Shown piece after piece: positions 1 to 8,092 of a stretch of 64,000 bases of DNA (positions within the stretch are counted from its first letter, which is position 1; each line of letters starts with the position of its first letter). A program made the translations under genes and the position numbers. A model generated the notes under the pieces. The model was given only the letters and a program-made list of their open reading frames with translations. It did no database searches and was not told the DNA's origin. Origin of the DNA: Burkholderia sp. Leaf177 (GTDB taxonomy: Bacteria > Pseudomonadota > Gammaproteobacteria > Burkholderiales > Burkholderiaceae). Location: positions 138,122-202,121 of the forward strand of contig NZ_LMPF01000024.1 of the NCBI RefSeq assembly GCF_001424345.1, in the 5' to 3' direction.

Positions 1-1
1 G

Positions 2-229
2 GATGGCGCGCGTGTGGTGGCATTCACGTATGAAGCGCCACAAGGCCAGCCACAGTTTTACGCGAAGAAAGAAGTGCTTGGACTCGACCTCAGGCGGCCG
101 TATTTCCGCACCGCCGAATCCTTCGATAACGACGGCAATATCTTCGAAAGCATCGTTTTCCAGACCATCACGCCCAAGGTTTTCGACGAAAACACGTTCG
201 ATCCGAAGAATCCGGACTATCACTTCTAG
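2..229 (+). CDS. C-terminal end of an unidentified protein (5' end outside window)
   Basis: The frame is open from the window edge, so the gene starts upstream; a GTG at 14 is an internal codon rather than a convincing start. About 75 residues are visible, ending in FDPKNPDYHF. This kind of ending (FDPxNPxYxF) resembles the tail of DUF1571-type outer-membrane lipoprotein-sorting-like proteins, but the fragment is too short to be sure. No signal peptide or membrane segment lies in the visible part. It is followed by 170 bases without a gene. Function not assigned. Confidence 0.5.
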   Translation, partial: DGARVVAFTYEAPQGQPQFYAKKEVLGLDLRRPYFRTAESFDNDGNIFESIVFQTITPKVFDENTFDPKNPDYHF

Positions 230-399
230 GCGCATTGCGTTACGCCGGGTTACGCCGTAAAGATTCGTCACACGGGATTATTCCGGTTTTAAGTTTCGCC
301 TAAGACTTCGTCGATACCCTCGCCCCACTTGCATCATGACTGCCGCAGTCAAATCGCTTTCGAGCATCAACGCATCAGCATCAACGAAAGGAGTTCGTC

Positions 400-639
400 A
401 TGAACCTCCGGGACGCATCGGCTCCAGTGCGAGCCATCAAGAGATTACTGAGCCATCACGAAATCGCCACGCTGCTGTTGCTGCTGCACGCGCCAATAGA
501 CGTGCGTGCCGCCACGCCCGACGTCGCGTCGCTCAGCGAGTACGGCTACGTGGAGATGGTCAATCCGGAGCCAGGCGAAGCGAAGTTTCGCCTGACCGCC
601 GACGGCAACGCCGTCCTGCGCGGACTCGGCATCAAATAA
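400..639 (+). CDS. Small conserved-looking hypothetical protein (79 aa)
   Basis: A 79-residue protein starting at an ATG with a clear ribosome binding site (AAAGGAG, about 6 bases upstream). The N-terminal third is helical and leucine-rich (HHEIATLLLLLHAP). The C-terminal half reads like the wing of a winged-helix domain (LSEYGYVEMV, then FRLTADGNAVLRGLGI, comparable to the LT..G..L ending of many small DNA-binding proteins). No signal peptide is seen. It lies between the upstream fragment and surE on the same strand, 82 bases from surE. I do not recognise a named family; a small winged-helix regulator is an inference only. Confidence 0.6.
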   Translation: MNLRDASAPVRAIKRLLSHHEIATLLLLLHAPIDVRAATPDVASLSEYGYVEMVNPEPGEAKFRLTADGNAVLRGLGIK

Positions 640-681
640 CCGGCCCTTGCTGCTCGACGCAACACGATCTCTGGAATAATC

Positions 682-708
682 GGTCGATGGCTTATCTTTC
701 GATCGACC
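682..708 (+). promoter_or_regulatory. Inverted repeat in the surE leader, just upstream of the RBS
   Basis: GGTCGAT (682-688) and ATCGACC (702-708) form a perfect 7-bp stem with a 13-base loop. The right arm ends one base before the AAGGAG of surE, so it could affect initiation if transcribed, or be an operator. No family match claimed. Confidence 0.3.
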
Positions 709-721
709 AAGGAGATCTGCA

Positions 722-1525
722 ATGCCGGCTTTATCGTCTACATCTGCGTCAACACCCTATCCTCGAATTGAACGCGTTCTGCTGACCAACGACGATGGCA
801 TCGATGCACCCGGCCTCGCCGTGCTCGAAGCCGTTGCAGCGGAAATCGCCGATGAAGTCTGGGTCGTCGCGCCCGAGCACGATCAAAGCGGCACGTCTCA
901 TTCCATCAGCCTGCATTCGCCCTTGCGTGTGAGCCAGCACGGCCCGCGACGCTTCGGCGTGCTCGGCACGCCGGGCGATTGCGTCGTGATGGCGGTGCGC
1001 CATCTGATGCAGGACGCGCGGCCCACGCTCGTGCTTTCCGGCATCAACCGCGGTGCCAATCTGGGTGTGGAAACCATGTTCTCCGGCACGGTCGGCGCGG
1101 CCATGACAGGCTTGCTGCTCGGCTTGCCGTCGATTGCGCTGAGCCAGACCTTCAGCGATCGCGACAACGTGCGCTGGGATACGTCGCGCGAACTCGCACC
1201 GGGCGTGATCAGCCAGCTTGCCAATATTGCGCACGATGCACCCACCTGCCTGAACGTGAATTTCCCCGATGTAGACGCCGCTTCGGCAGGTCCGCTTACG
1301 CCGACACGGCAAGGCGTGGGACTCGTGGAAGGCATAGACGTATTGCCGCAGACAGACCCGCGCGGCTTGCCATATCACTGGCTGCGCTTCCAGCGCGGAG
1401 CCCGCGAAAATACGCCCGACAGCGAGACGGCGGTGGTCGCCTCGGGACGTGTATCGGTCACGCCGCTGCACTTCGAACGCACCGACGAACGCACGTTCGC
1501 GGCGTTGTCGGCGGCATTGCGTTGA
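722..1525 (+). CDS. surE: 5'/3'-nucleotidase SurE
   Basis: SurE hydrolyses 5'- and 3'-nucleoside monophosphates (and in some species short polyphosphate) using a divalent metal, in the cytosol. The 267-residue product carries the family signature LLTNDDGIDAPG, with the metal-binding acid pair D24-D25, the metal-binding serine in PEHDQSGTSHS (near residue 56) and the asparagine in LSGINRGANLG. Length matches the family (about 250), apart from a 15-residue N-terminal extension. Start ATG 722 has AAGGAG 7 bases upstream. In most beta-proteobacteria the main surE sits beside pcm, nlpD and rpoS; this copy does not, so it may be a second, stand-alone surE. It converges on the sigma-54 regulator gene, with only 9 bases between the stop codons. 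Confidence 0.92.
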   Translation: MPALSSTSASTPYPRIERVLLTNDDGIDAPGLAVLEAVAAEIADEVWVVAPEHDQSGTSHSISLHSPLRVSQHGPRRFGVLGTPGDCVVMAVRHLMQDARPTLVLSGINRGANLGVETMFSGTVGAAMTGLLLGLPSIALSQTFSDRDNVRWDTSRELAPGVISQLANIAHDAPTCLNVNFPDVDAASAGPLTPTRQGVGLVEGIDVLPQTDPRGLPYHWLRFQRGARENTPDSETAVVASGRVSVTPLHFERTDERTFAALSAALR

Positions 1526-1534
1526 AGACCTGAA

Positions 1535-2926
1535 TCAGTCGACGGCGCGGGTTTCAGGCTCTTCATCGAAGATCTGGAACTTGCGCATTTTCTCCCACAA
1601 CACCTTGCGGCTGATGCCCAGATGACTTGCCGTATCCTGGCGGCGCCAACCGTTGGCGTCGAGCGCCGCAAGCACGCGATTGCGCTCGTTCATGTCCCAC
1701 TTGCTGCGGTCCACGAACACGTCCGCGTTCAGTTCCGGCGGCAGCGGCTGCGATGAACGTGCGAGTGCGAGCAGACGCTGCAGCCGGGCCGTATCCCACG
1801 ATCCGACCTGGCGCACCGTCACACCAATGCGCTCGGCGAGATTGCGCAGCTCACGAACGTTACCGGGGAAATAGCTGTCGGCGACTGCATCGGCGAGCCA
1901 ATAGGGAAGATCGGGCAGCGTCGCGAGTTTTTCCTGACCCACCACCTGCGCGATAAACGACTTGAACAACGCGATCTTGTCCACGGCGCCGCGTTCTTCC
2001 AGCGACGGAATCTTCAACTCGATCACAGCCAACCGATAATAAAGGTCAGCGCGAAATTCCCCGTCTTTTACGAGCTGCGGCAAACTTTTGTGGCTCGCCG
2101 CGATCAGCCGGAAATCCACCTTCACGGGCGTGGCCGAACCGATGCGCGTGACCGCGTTGTCCTCAAGCACGCGCAGCAATTTGACTTGCTGATAAAGCGG
2201 CATGTCGCCGATCTCATCGAGGAACAGCGTGCCGCCATCGGCTTGTTCAAAATAACCTTTGTGCGCGATTACCGCGCCCGTGAACGATCCCTTCGCGTGA
2301 CCAAAGAACAGCGATTCGAACAGACCGTCGGGAATCGCGCCGCAGTTCACGGGCACGAACGGACCTTCCGCGTAGCGCGAATGCCGATCGTGCAGCATCT
2401 GCGCAATGCGTTCCTTGCCCACGCCGGTTTCGCCGTGCACGAGCACGCTGGTATCGCAGTCGGCGAAGGTTTCCACTTCACGCAGCAAGGTCTGCATGCA
2501 CTCGGCGTTCGCAATCAGCGCGCTCGATTCCTGCACGTCCTCGCCATGCGCGCGAAGCTGCTGAGCAAGCTTGGCGATCATGCGGCGCAACTCGGCGCCG
2601 GTGAAGTCGAGCGGCAGGATATGCGAGTAGTCGTTAGCGAAAACGGCTGCATCGCGTTCGCGCGGCGCAGCGCCTACCCAGATCACCGGCATGCCACGAT
2701 GCGCTTCCCAGTCGCGCAATGCAAACGCGCCCGTGTCGATCACGCTCACGCTCACAATGGCGATTGCCTGCCGTTCCGAAATTTCGCTCGAGGCGATCGA
2801 CATGCCGTCGGCGCGAATCACGTCGACTTCGAAACTCGACATGCAGCGCACCACCTGCTCGACGATATCCGCCTTGCCTTCCCACACATAGATATCGAGG
2901 TCGTCGATTTTTGTCGCTGGTCTCAT
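1535..2926 (-). CDS. Sigma-54-dependent transcriptional activator (AAA+, Fis-type HTH) at the end of the tad cluster
   Basis: Bacterial enhancer-binding protein of 463 residues that would remodel RNA polymerase-sigma-54. The N-terminal ~120 residues have a receiver-like alternation of strands and helices but no acidic residue where the phospho-acceptor is expected (IAIVSVSVIDTGAF), so it is probably a non-phosphorylated pseudo-receiver as in FleQ. The AAA+ core has Walker A GETGVGKE, the sigma-54 contact loop as GSFTGA instead of the usual GAFTGA, Walker B GGTLFLDEIGDMP and the arginine-finger segment FRADLYYRL. The C-terminus is a Fis-type HTH (RNRVLAALDANGWRRQDTAS). It is the last gene of the co-oriented tad cluster, 76 bases after tadG. 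Probable targets are the tad genes and/or the sigma-54 promoter at 15632-15648; this is inference. Confidence 0.9.
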   Translation of the reverse strand: MRPATKIDDLDIYVWEGKADIVEQVVRCMSSFEVDVIRADGMSIASSEISERQAIAIVSVSVIDTGAFALRDWEAHRGMPVIWVGAAPRERDAAVFANDYSHILPLDFTGAELRRMIAKLAQQLRAHGEDVQESSALIANAECMQTLLREVETFADCDTSVLVHGETGVGKERIAQMLHDRHSRYAEGPFVPVNCGAIPDGLFESLFFGHAKGSFTGAVIAHKGYFEQADGGTLFLDEIGDMPLYQQVKLLRVLEDNAVTRIGSATPVKVDFRLIAASHKSLPQLVKDGEFRADLYYRLAVIELKIPSLEERGAVDKIALFKSFIAQVVGQEKLATLPDLPYWLADAVADSYFPGNVRELRNLAERIGVTVRQVGSWDTARLQRLLALARSSQPLPPELNADVFVDRSKWDMNERNRVLAALDANGWRRQDTASHLGISRKVLWEKMRKFQIFDEEPETRAVD

Positions 2927-3002
2927 TGATCGAATCTCATGGCTTTGATGCTAATGGTGCTTACGGTGCTTGACATGATTAACGGCGTTGACGGCGTGAA
3001 GC

Positions 3003-4757
3003 TTAGTACTGCAGTTGCGATTGACCGCAAACGGGCGGCAAGCCGTGAATGGTGCTGACGCCGATCTGTGCGCCAAGTAACTGGAGCACTGGAACCAGGA
3101 TCGAATCGAGCGCGTTGAATACAGGCTTGAGCAACGGCAATACGACACCTAGTAGTGCGCCGCCGACAATCTGGCCAAGAGCCGACCCCAAGGCAGTTGC
3201 CGAACCAAACACCTTGAGCGTCAATCCGCTGGGACTGGAAAGCTGCGTTGCGAGACCGAGCGTCGCGTTGTACAGCACGCCGCCCACCTGATTCGAATTC
3301 GTTGTCTGGTAGTCGTCCGCGTTTCCGGAAATACCATCGAATGTCATGCTCACAGCACTCGATGCCGGCACGTTTGCAGGAAAGCCGGCTGCAGTCTGAA
3401 TGGTCAGCAGATTCACGTTGACGAGTGTTGCCGGTGAACAGCTAAACGGTGCAGAGGCTAAAGGGTTGGTGGGCGCATCGCCTACGCAGACTTGCGCAAT
3501 GCCGGTCTGCACGCCCACGACAGAGTTGCTTGCCGACTGCGTCGACGCACATTGGGTCGACACCAGCCAGGCTTGTCCCGGCGCTACCGAAATATTCACG
3601 GGCAAATAAATCAGGGGCGAGCCTAATCCAAGGGATCCAAGACCCGGCAGAGCGCCAAGAGAAACTCTTATATACGCCCGCAACTGCGCGGAGCTGGCCA
3701 CCGTGCGCCACGCCCCCGCCTGCGTCTGCCCTGCCTCACCGACTGCCAGAACCGGTGGCTGTATCACCTGCACTTGCATCGACGCCGTGACCACGCCCAG
3801 GTTGAGCGCAGTCCCTACGTTCAACGCCGACTTCCCTGCTTGCGCGACTTCGGCGGTGACCATCAAGGCATCGAATGGACTGATGGTGGCGTGCAGTGCG
3901 GATTGCGTATTGGCAAGGCCGATTTGCAGCAGGCCCGCCGCGCCGTTGACCGCGCCGAGCGCGACTGTTGCCGGTCCCGGAATATTCGCGTTCACGATGG
4001 TTTGAAGCGCGCCCACCGCCGCCGACAAATTCGCATTCGCGACGTGCGTTGTCTGCAACGCGGTGAGCATCAACTTGGCGATCTGAGCCGCCGTGAGATT
4101 CAGTGCGAGCAACTGATCGACCGTGCCCACGCCTGCGGCCGTAACGAGATCGCCTATTTCAACGCGCGATTGTGCAAGCCCCGCATATCCCGCCGCCGAT
4201 ATCTGCAGCGCATTGATACTCGTCCCCAGCATGGCGTTCAGCAGGCTTGTGATGACGGTCGGATCGACGCTCGCGGTCGTCGTGCCAATGCTGAATGCGC
4301 CCACGTTCACCGCTTGCGCGGTCGCTGTCGCGGTGACCATGCGCCCGGGTCCGGCGAAGAAAGAAAGCACGCGCTTGGCAACCGTGACCTGCACCGCGTT
4401 GACCGGCGTTGCCGATGCAGCGAAATAGGTCGGTCCGGCGTAAAGTTTGGAATCCCATCGGCCGCATACGGTCGTGATCGTGCTGCTCGATCCCGACGCC
4501 GTGAACCCGTTCGCACCGGCGCTCCCCGCAGCGGTTACAGGCGCGCGGGAACAAGCGTCGTCGATCACCTGCACGCCCGCGCTCGCTGCCAGATCCGCCA
4601 CGCCCTGCAACAAACGGCGCTGATAAAAAACGTTGCCAATATCGATAACAGCCACCGTCGCGACCACCGCCATCAGCCAGAAAGCCGCGAGCACGCTCGC
4701 AACGCCGCGCTCGCGGCGGCGGGATGTGGGGTGAGATGTTATCGATGGCCGGCGCAT
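3003..4757 (-). CDS. tadG: TadG-like Flp pilus assembly protein (TadE/TadG N-terminal Tad domain)
   Basis: A 584-residue protein whose N-terminus has the Tad signature: basic stretch SRRRERGVASVLAAFW, one transmembrane helix, then IDIGNVFYQRRLLQGVADLA with the QxxADxAA-type motif typical of TadG minor pseudopilin-like proteins. The rest is a long alanine/valine/threonine-rich exported region with several cysteine pairs (for example CxxAP, VCGRW, CVGDAP). It is predicted to be anchored in the inner membrane with a large periplasmic part and to take part in Flp pilus biogenesis. I chose the ATG at 4757 because it follows the DUF3613 stop by one base (TGACATG), implying translational coupling. 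An in-frame start 30 bases upstream would overlap that gene. Confidence 0.8.
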   Translation of the reverse strand: MRRPSITSHPTSRRRERGVASVLAAFWLMAVVATVAVIDIGNVFYQRRLLQGVADLAASAGVQVIDDACSRAPVTAAGSAGANGFTASGSSSTITTVCGRWDSKLYAGPTYFAASATPVNAVQVTVAKRVLSFFAGPGRMVTATATAQAVNVGAFSIGTTTASVDPTVITSLLNAMLGTSINALQISAAGYAGLAQSRVEIGDLVTAAGVGTVDQLLALNLTAAQIAKLMLTALQTTHVANANLSAAVGALQTIVNANIPGPATVALGAVNGAAGLLQIGLANTQSALHATISPFDALMVTAEVAQAGKSALNVGTALNLGVVTASMQVQVIQPPVLAVGEAGQTQAGAWRTVASSAQLRAYIRVSLGALPGLGSLGLGSPLIYLPVNISVAPGQAWLVSTQCASTQSASNSVVGVQTGIAQVCVGDAPTNPLASAPFSCSPATLVNVNLLTIQTAAGFPANVPASSAVSMTFDGISGNADDYQTTNSNQVGGVLYNATLGLATQLSSPSGLTLKVFGSATALGSALGQIVGGALLGVVLPLLKPVFNALDSILVPVLQLLGAQIGVSTIHGLPPVCGQSQLQY

Positions 4758-4758
4758 G

Positions 4759-5139
4759 TCAGTTCTGCGTTCCCGCGCCCGCTCCAACCTCGCCCACCGA
4801 CGAATTCAGTTGCGCGGGAATCGGATGATCGAACGACTTCAGATACCGGCGATACGCGGCATCGGCTTCAACGCCGAGCATCGGCTGCGCGGGCGCGGCG
4901 AGGCGTCCGGTGCGCTGGATTGCGAGCAACGCGATGGTGGCATCGCCAACCTGCGTTTGAGGCATTGCGGCCCGTTGCTTCGTGGCCGTCTCGTACTGTG
5001 GTTGCGGTTCTTCGTGCATAACGGGCGCCTGCGCAGTCAAAGGCGCCTGAACCTGCGTCTGCGCCTGAACGCGCAGTGCGAACGGCAGCACCACGACGGT
5101 CATCGCGATTGCCAGGCATGTCGATCGAATCATGCTCAT
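4759..5139 (-). CDS. DUF3613-type small exported protein in tad operon
   Basis: A 126-residue protein with an N-terminal signal peptide (MSMIRSTCLAIAMTVVVLPF, cut likely after VQA). A Gln/Pro/Ala-rich linker follows, then a conserved block containing GDATIALLAIQRTGRLAAPA and ADAAYRRYLKSFDHPIP. This block (two copies of an A..LL.LQR.G..A pattern followed by YRRYL.SF.HPIP) is what I recognise as DUF3613, found in tad loci of Burkholderiales. It is probably periplasmic. It sits 10 bases after tadD and is coupled to tadG by TGACATG, so it is part of the operon. Biochemical role unknown. Confidence 0.75.
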   Translation of the reverse strand: MSMIRSTCLAIAMTVVVLPFALRVQAQTQVQAPLTAQAPVMHEEPQPQYETATKQRAAMPQTQVGDATIALLAIQRTGRLAAPAQPMLGVEADAAYRRYLKSFDHPIPAQLNSSVGEVGAGAGTQN

Positions 5140-5149
5140 GAACTTCCCC

Positions 5150-6058
5150 TTAGCGCGCGACGAGTTGCGGCTCTATTGCCGCCGTCGCGCCGGATTGATC
5201 AAATGCATGGCTGCCGAGTGTCTGCGTCAGAGGCAGTTGCGCATGCAGCAACGAATCGACAGTCTGCGGCACGTTCGATGCCGGCACGCGCGCCCGCTCG
5301 CTCGTCGCTGCAGCAACCGCCGCGACGCGTGCGTGCGATGCTTGCGTGGAAGCCGCGCTTATCCGTTGCGCGTCGGCGCGAATTGCCTGCTGCACCTCGG
5401 GCGAAAACTTCTGCTGTGCAATCAGCCCTTGCGCCGCTGCCGGCTGTCCATCGACGAACAGGTACAACGCAACGTTGCTCAGGATCTTCGGGTTGCTCTG
5501 GGCCAGCTCGGCGGCTTTCATCAACGGCACGCGCGCACCGCTTATGTCGCCCAGACGCAAGCGTGCGTATGCGAGATCGGAGAGCGTCAAGGCGTCGGTG
5601 GGTTCGAGCCTGGACGCGGTCGCAAGCGACTCGGACGCTCGGCCGAAGTCTCCCGCGCTTCCCGCAAGCAGCCCGAGCCCGCGATACCCCCGCGCGGCAA
5701 GCGGCGTGTTCAGGAGCTTCGTATAGGCGTCGGCGCTCGCCTGCGACTGACTGGTCTGGCGCAACGCATCGGCGCGCAGCAAGACGGTATCGGGCGTCGC
5801 GCCATATTGCTTTTCATATGCGTCGATATGCGCCAGCGACGCATAGAACAAACCTTGCGACTGCATCTTGTCGATCAGCGCGAGATACATGCCGGGTGTG
5901 TCGGGCGCATCCTGCTTCTGCTGCGACTGACGCACCGCGGCCTCGCGCTCGGCTTGAATACCGACGCCATAACCGCTTTCCATCTTCGACGCGCATCCGC
6001 CCAGCGCGGCAACCATCGCGCTTGCAAGGATCATCGTAACAATTGCAGTCTTTCTCAT
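5150..6058 (-). CDS. tadD: TadD-like TPR lipoprotein (Flp pilus pilotin)
   Basis: A 302-residue lipoprotein: hydrophobic signal followed by lipobox LGGC (modified Cys about residue 22), then tetratricopeptide-like repeats over residues about 55-220 (for example ADALRQTSQSQASADAYTKL, GYRGLGLLAGSAGDFGRASE, LSDLAYARLRLGDISGARVP). A flexible Ala/Ser-rich C-terminus follows. TadD proteins are outer-membrane-targeted lipoproteins needed for localisation or stability of the RcpA secretin. It lies between tadC (29-base gap) and the DUF3613 gene (10-base gap), the expected place. Start ATG 6058 directly precedes a good signal peptide. Confidence 0.85.
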   Translation of the reverse strand: MRKTAIVTMILASAMVAALGGCASKMESGYGVGIQAEREAAVRQSQQKQDAPDTPGMYLALIDKMQSQGLFYASLAHIDAYEKQYGATPDTVLLRADALRQTSQSQASADAYTKLLNTPLAARGYRGLGLLAGSAGDFGRASESLATASRLEPTDALTLSDLAYARLRLGDISGARVPLMKAAELAQSNPKILSNVALYLFVDGQPAAAQGLIAQQKFSPEVQQAIRADAQRISAASTQASHARVAAVAAATSERARVPASNVPQTVDSLLHAQLPLTQTLGSHAFDQSGATAAIEPQLVAR

Positions 6059-6087
6059 GACTCACTCTCTTGAACGTCTCACCGACG

Positions 6088-7089
6088 TCATTTGTGCATC
6101 GTGGACAGCGAATTGAACACGGCCAGGAAACCGGGTCCCGCTGTCATGATCAACAGCGCCGGCAGCAAGGTCACCACCATCACGCCGGTCATCTTCACGG
6201 TCAGCGCACCAATGCGTTCCCGCAAGGTTGCACGGCGCGACTCGCGCAGCCGGTCGCCGAATTGACGTAGCGGTTCCTGCACGGCGCCGCCGTGTTTGTC
6301 GACCTGAACGACCAGGCGCATCACCGCGGTCAGGTCGTCGTTTTCATAAATGGTCGCAAGGCGGTTCAACGATTGTTCGCGCGTGCGCCCCGTGTTGAAT
6401 TGCCGCTGCGCGAGCGCGAGTTCCTGCGACAACACCGGCAGCACCGCCGCGAAATCGTTGATCATGACCTGCAGCGTTTGATCCAGCGAAAGCCCCACGC
6501 CCTGGAGCAGACGCAACAGGTCGATGAACATCGGCAACTCGACGACGACAGCGCGCTGGCGCGCGGTCGCCTTTCGCCGCACGAGCCACTTCGGCAACAT
6601 GAAGCCGACGGCGAGCGCGCCGAACACCCACAGCGCAATGCGCGCGTCGCCGCTGCGCCAGAAAATAACGATGAGCGGCAATAGCACCGACCCGCCCAGC
6701 CGTGCTGCAAAAAACCGGGCGCGCGCGGTTGTATCGAAGAAACCGCAGCGCTCAAGCAGGCGGCGATCTTCATCGGCGACGACGATTTTTCCGAGCGGCG
6801 TGTCGAGCCATTGCGACGCGGTCTGGCTGAGCGTCTGGACAATGCGGTCGACGCGCGTCAACCGGGATTTCGCTGCATCGCCGGATGGCTTCGAATCTTT
6901 TCCGTCGTTCGATGCCGGCGCGGCCGCGCGTGCAGCCGCCGCGCTCGCAGCACGCTGGCCGAGCGCGTGATCGAGCGTGCGCGCGCTGCGGCGATTGCGC
7001 CCGAGACCCTTGAACGCGATCAGGGCGATCAGCGCGCAAGCCGCCGCGGCACATATCAGTGCAATCACGAACAACGTGTCTGCGTCCAT
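6088..7089 (-). CDS. tadC: Flp pilus assembly inner-membrane protein TadC
   Basis: A 333-residue inner-membrane platform protein with a GspF/T2SF domain. An N-terminal helix (LFVIALICAAAACALIALIA) is followed by a cytoplasmic region, central helices (GGSVLLPLIVIFW, ALWVFGALAVGFMLP), the T2SF core (VVELPMFIDLLRLLQGVGLS), and a C-terminal helix (VTLLPALLIMTAGPGFLAVF). With TadB it forms the platform on which the TadA ATPase works. Start ATG 7089 lies one base after the tadB stop (TGACATG), indicating coupling; an upstream in-frame start would run 69 bases into tadB. A basic, alanine-rich linker of about 60 residues after the first helix is longer than usual. Confidence 0.9.
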   Translation of the reverse strand: MDADTLFVIALICAAAACALIALIAFKGLGRNRRSARTLDHALGQRAASAAAARAAAPASNDGKDSKPSGDAAKSRLTRVDRIVQTLSQTASQWLDTPLGKIVVADEDRRLLERCGFFDTTARARFFAARLGGSVLLPLIVIFWRSGDARIALWVFGALAVGFMLPKWLVRRKATARQRAVVVELPMFIDLLRLLQGVGLSLDQTLQVMINDFAAVLPVLSQELALAQRQFNTGRTREQSLNRLATIYENDDLTAVMRLVVQVDKHGGAVQEPLRQFGDRLRESRRATLRERIGALTVKMTGVMVVTLLPALLIMTAGPGFLAVFNSLSTMHK

Positions 7090-7090
7090 G

Positions 7091-8092
7091 TCAGTCCTTG
7101 AGCCGCGCGAGCGAATAGAGCAGGAACACGCCGAGCACTTGCAGCCCGGCTGCGACAATCACGAGGCGCTGGCCCATGGGATCAGCCCACATCGAGGCGA
7201 AGTACGCAGGATTGGAAATGACGACGAAACCGCCGACGACCACCGGCAGCAAGCCCAGCACCCACGATGACAAACGCGTCTCGGTAGTCAGCGCGACCAG
7301 TTCTCGCTCGGCTTGTTCCAGGTCGCGCATCAGCGTTGCCATGCGGTCCAGCATGACGTCCGAGCGGCCGCCGTACCGCACCGATACCCGCAGCACCGAC
7401 CCAACCAGCTCCAGCTCACGGACGCGATATACGAGCGCGACGTGTTTGAGCGCGACATCGATCTCCACGCCCGAGCGCAGCATGCGCGACACACGGTCGA
7501 GGCATTCGCGCAAGGGCGCGTCGGCCGTGGTGAGCGCAGCCTGGAACGAGGCCGGCACGCTATTGCCGATAATGATCAGGCGCACGATGCCATCGAGGAA
7601 AACCGGCAACTGCCGCGTGATGCGCTGATAACGTTTTTGCGCGCGCCACGAGAGCGACGCATATAAACACACGGCGCCGAAAGCAATGAACCCCATTCCG
7701 ATCAGCCAATGCGTTCTCAGGCCGATTGCGATCGCGCCGGCGGCGACCAGCGTGCCGGTGGTGAGCAACAGCGCACGCGGATTGGTAATTCCGGCGCGGC
7801 TCATCAGGTTGCCGAACGCGTACAAGACGCGCTCGCGCTGGTGCGTAACGTGTTCGCGAACGCCGCGTGGCACGGTCTGGGCTGGCATCGCGGACGGCGC
7901 ATTCACGCGCGGCCGTTGCGCCTGCGCTGCACTGGAAGCCGGCGCGGCGGCTTGAACGGAAGCCACGCGGCGGTCGACAAAACGGTCCGTCATCGCGCGG
8001 TTGCGCGTGTCCTGCGCGCGCTGCCACAGCAACAAGCCGCCCGCTGCGCAGAGCAGCGCGACCATCAGCACGAAGCCGATACCGCTAGACAT
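7091..8092 (-). CDS. tadB: Flp pilus assembly inner-membrane protein TadB
   Basis: A 333-residue GspF-family platform protein, partner of TadC. Helices are at the N-terminus (GIGFVLMVALLCAAGGLLLW), mid-protein (LLTTGTLVAAGAIAIGL, MGFIAFGAVCLYASL) and the C-terminus (VLGLLPVVVGGFVVISNPAY; LVIVAAGLQVLGVFLLYSLA). The T2SF core is visible as LPVFLDGIVRLIIIGNSVPA and SVLRVSVRYGGRSDVMLDRM. The ATG at 8092 overlaps the tadA stop by 8 bases (start ATG, then TAG in the other frame), so translation is probably coupled. An open upstream extension reads through tadA in another frame and was discarded. Confidence 0.9.
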   Translation of the reverse strand: MSSGIGFVLMVALLCAAGGLLLWQRAQDTRNRAMTDRFVDRRVASVQAAAPASSAAQAQRPRVNAPSAMPAQTVPRGVREHVTHQRERVLYAFGNLMSRAGITNPRALLLTTGTLVAAGAIAIGLRTHWLIGMGFIAFGAVCLYASLSWRAQKRYQRITRQLPVFLDGIVRLIIIGNSVPASFQAALTTADAPLRECLDRVSRMLRSGVEIDVALKHVALVYRVRELELVGSVLRVSVRYGGRSDVMLDRMATLMRDLEQAERELVALTTETRLSSWVLGLLPVVVGGFVVISNPAYFASMWADPMGQRLVIVAAGLQVLGVFLLYSLARLKD

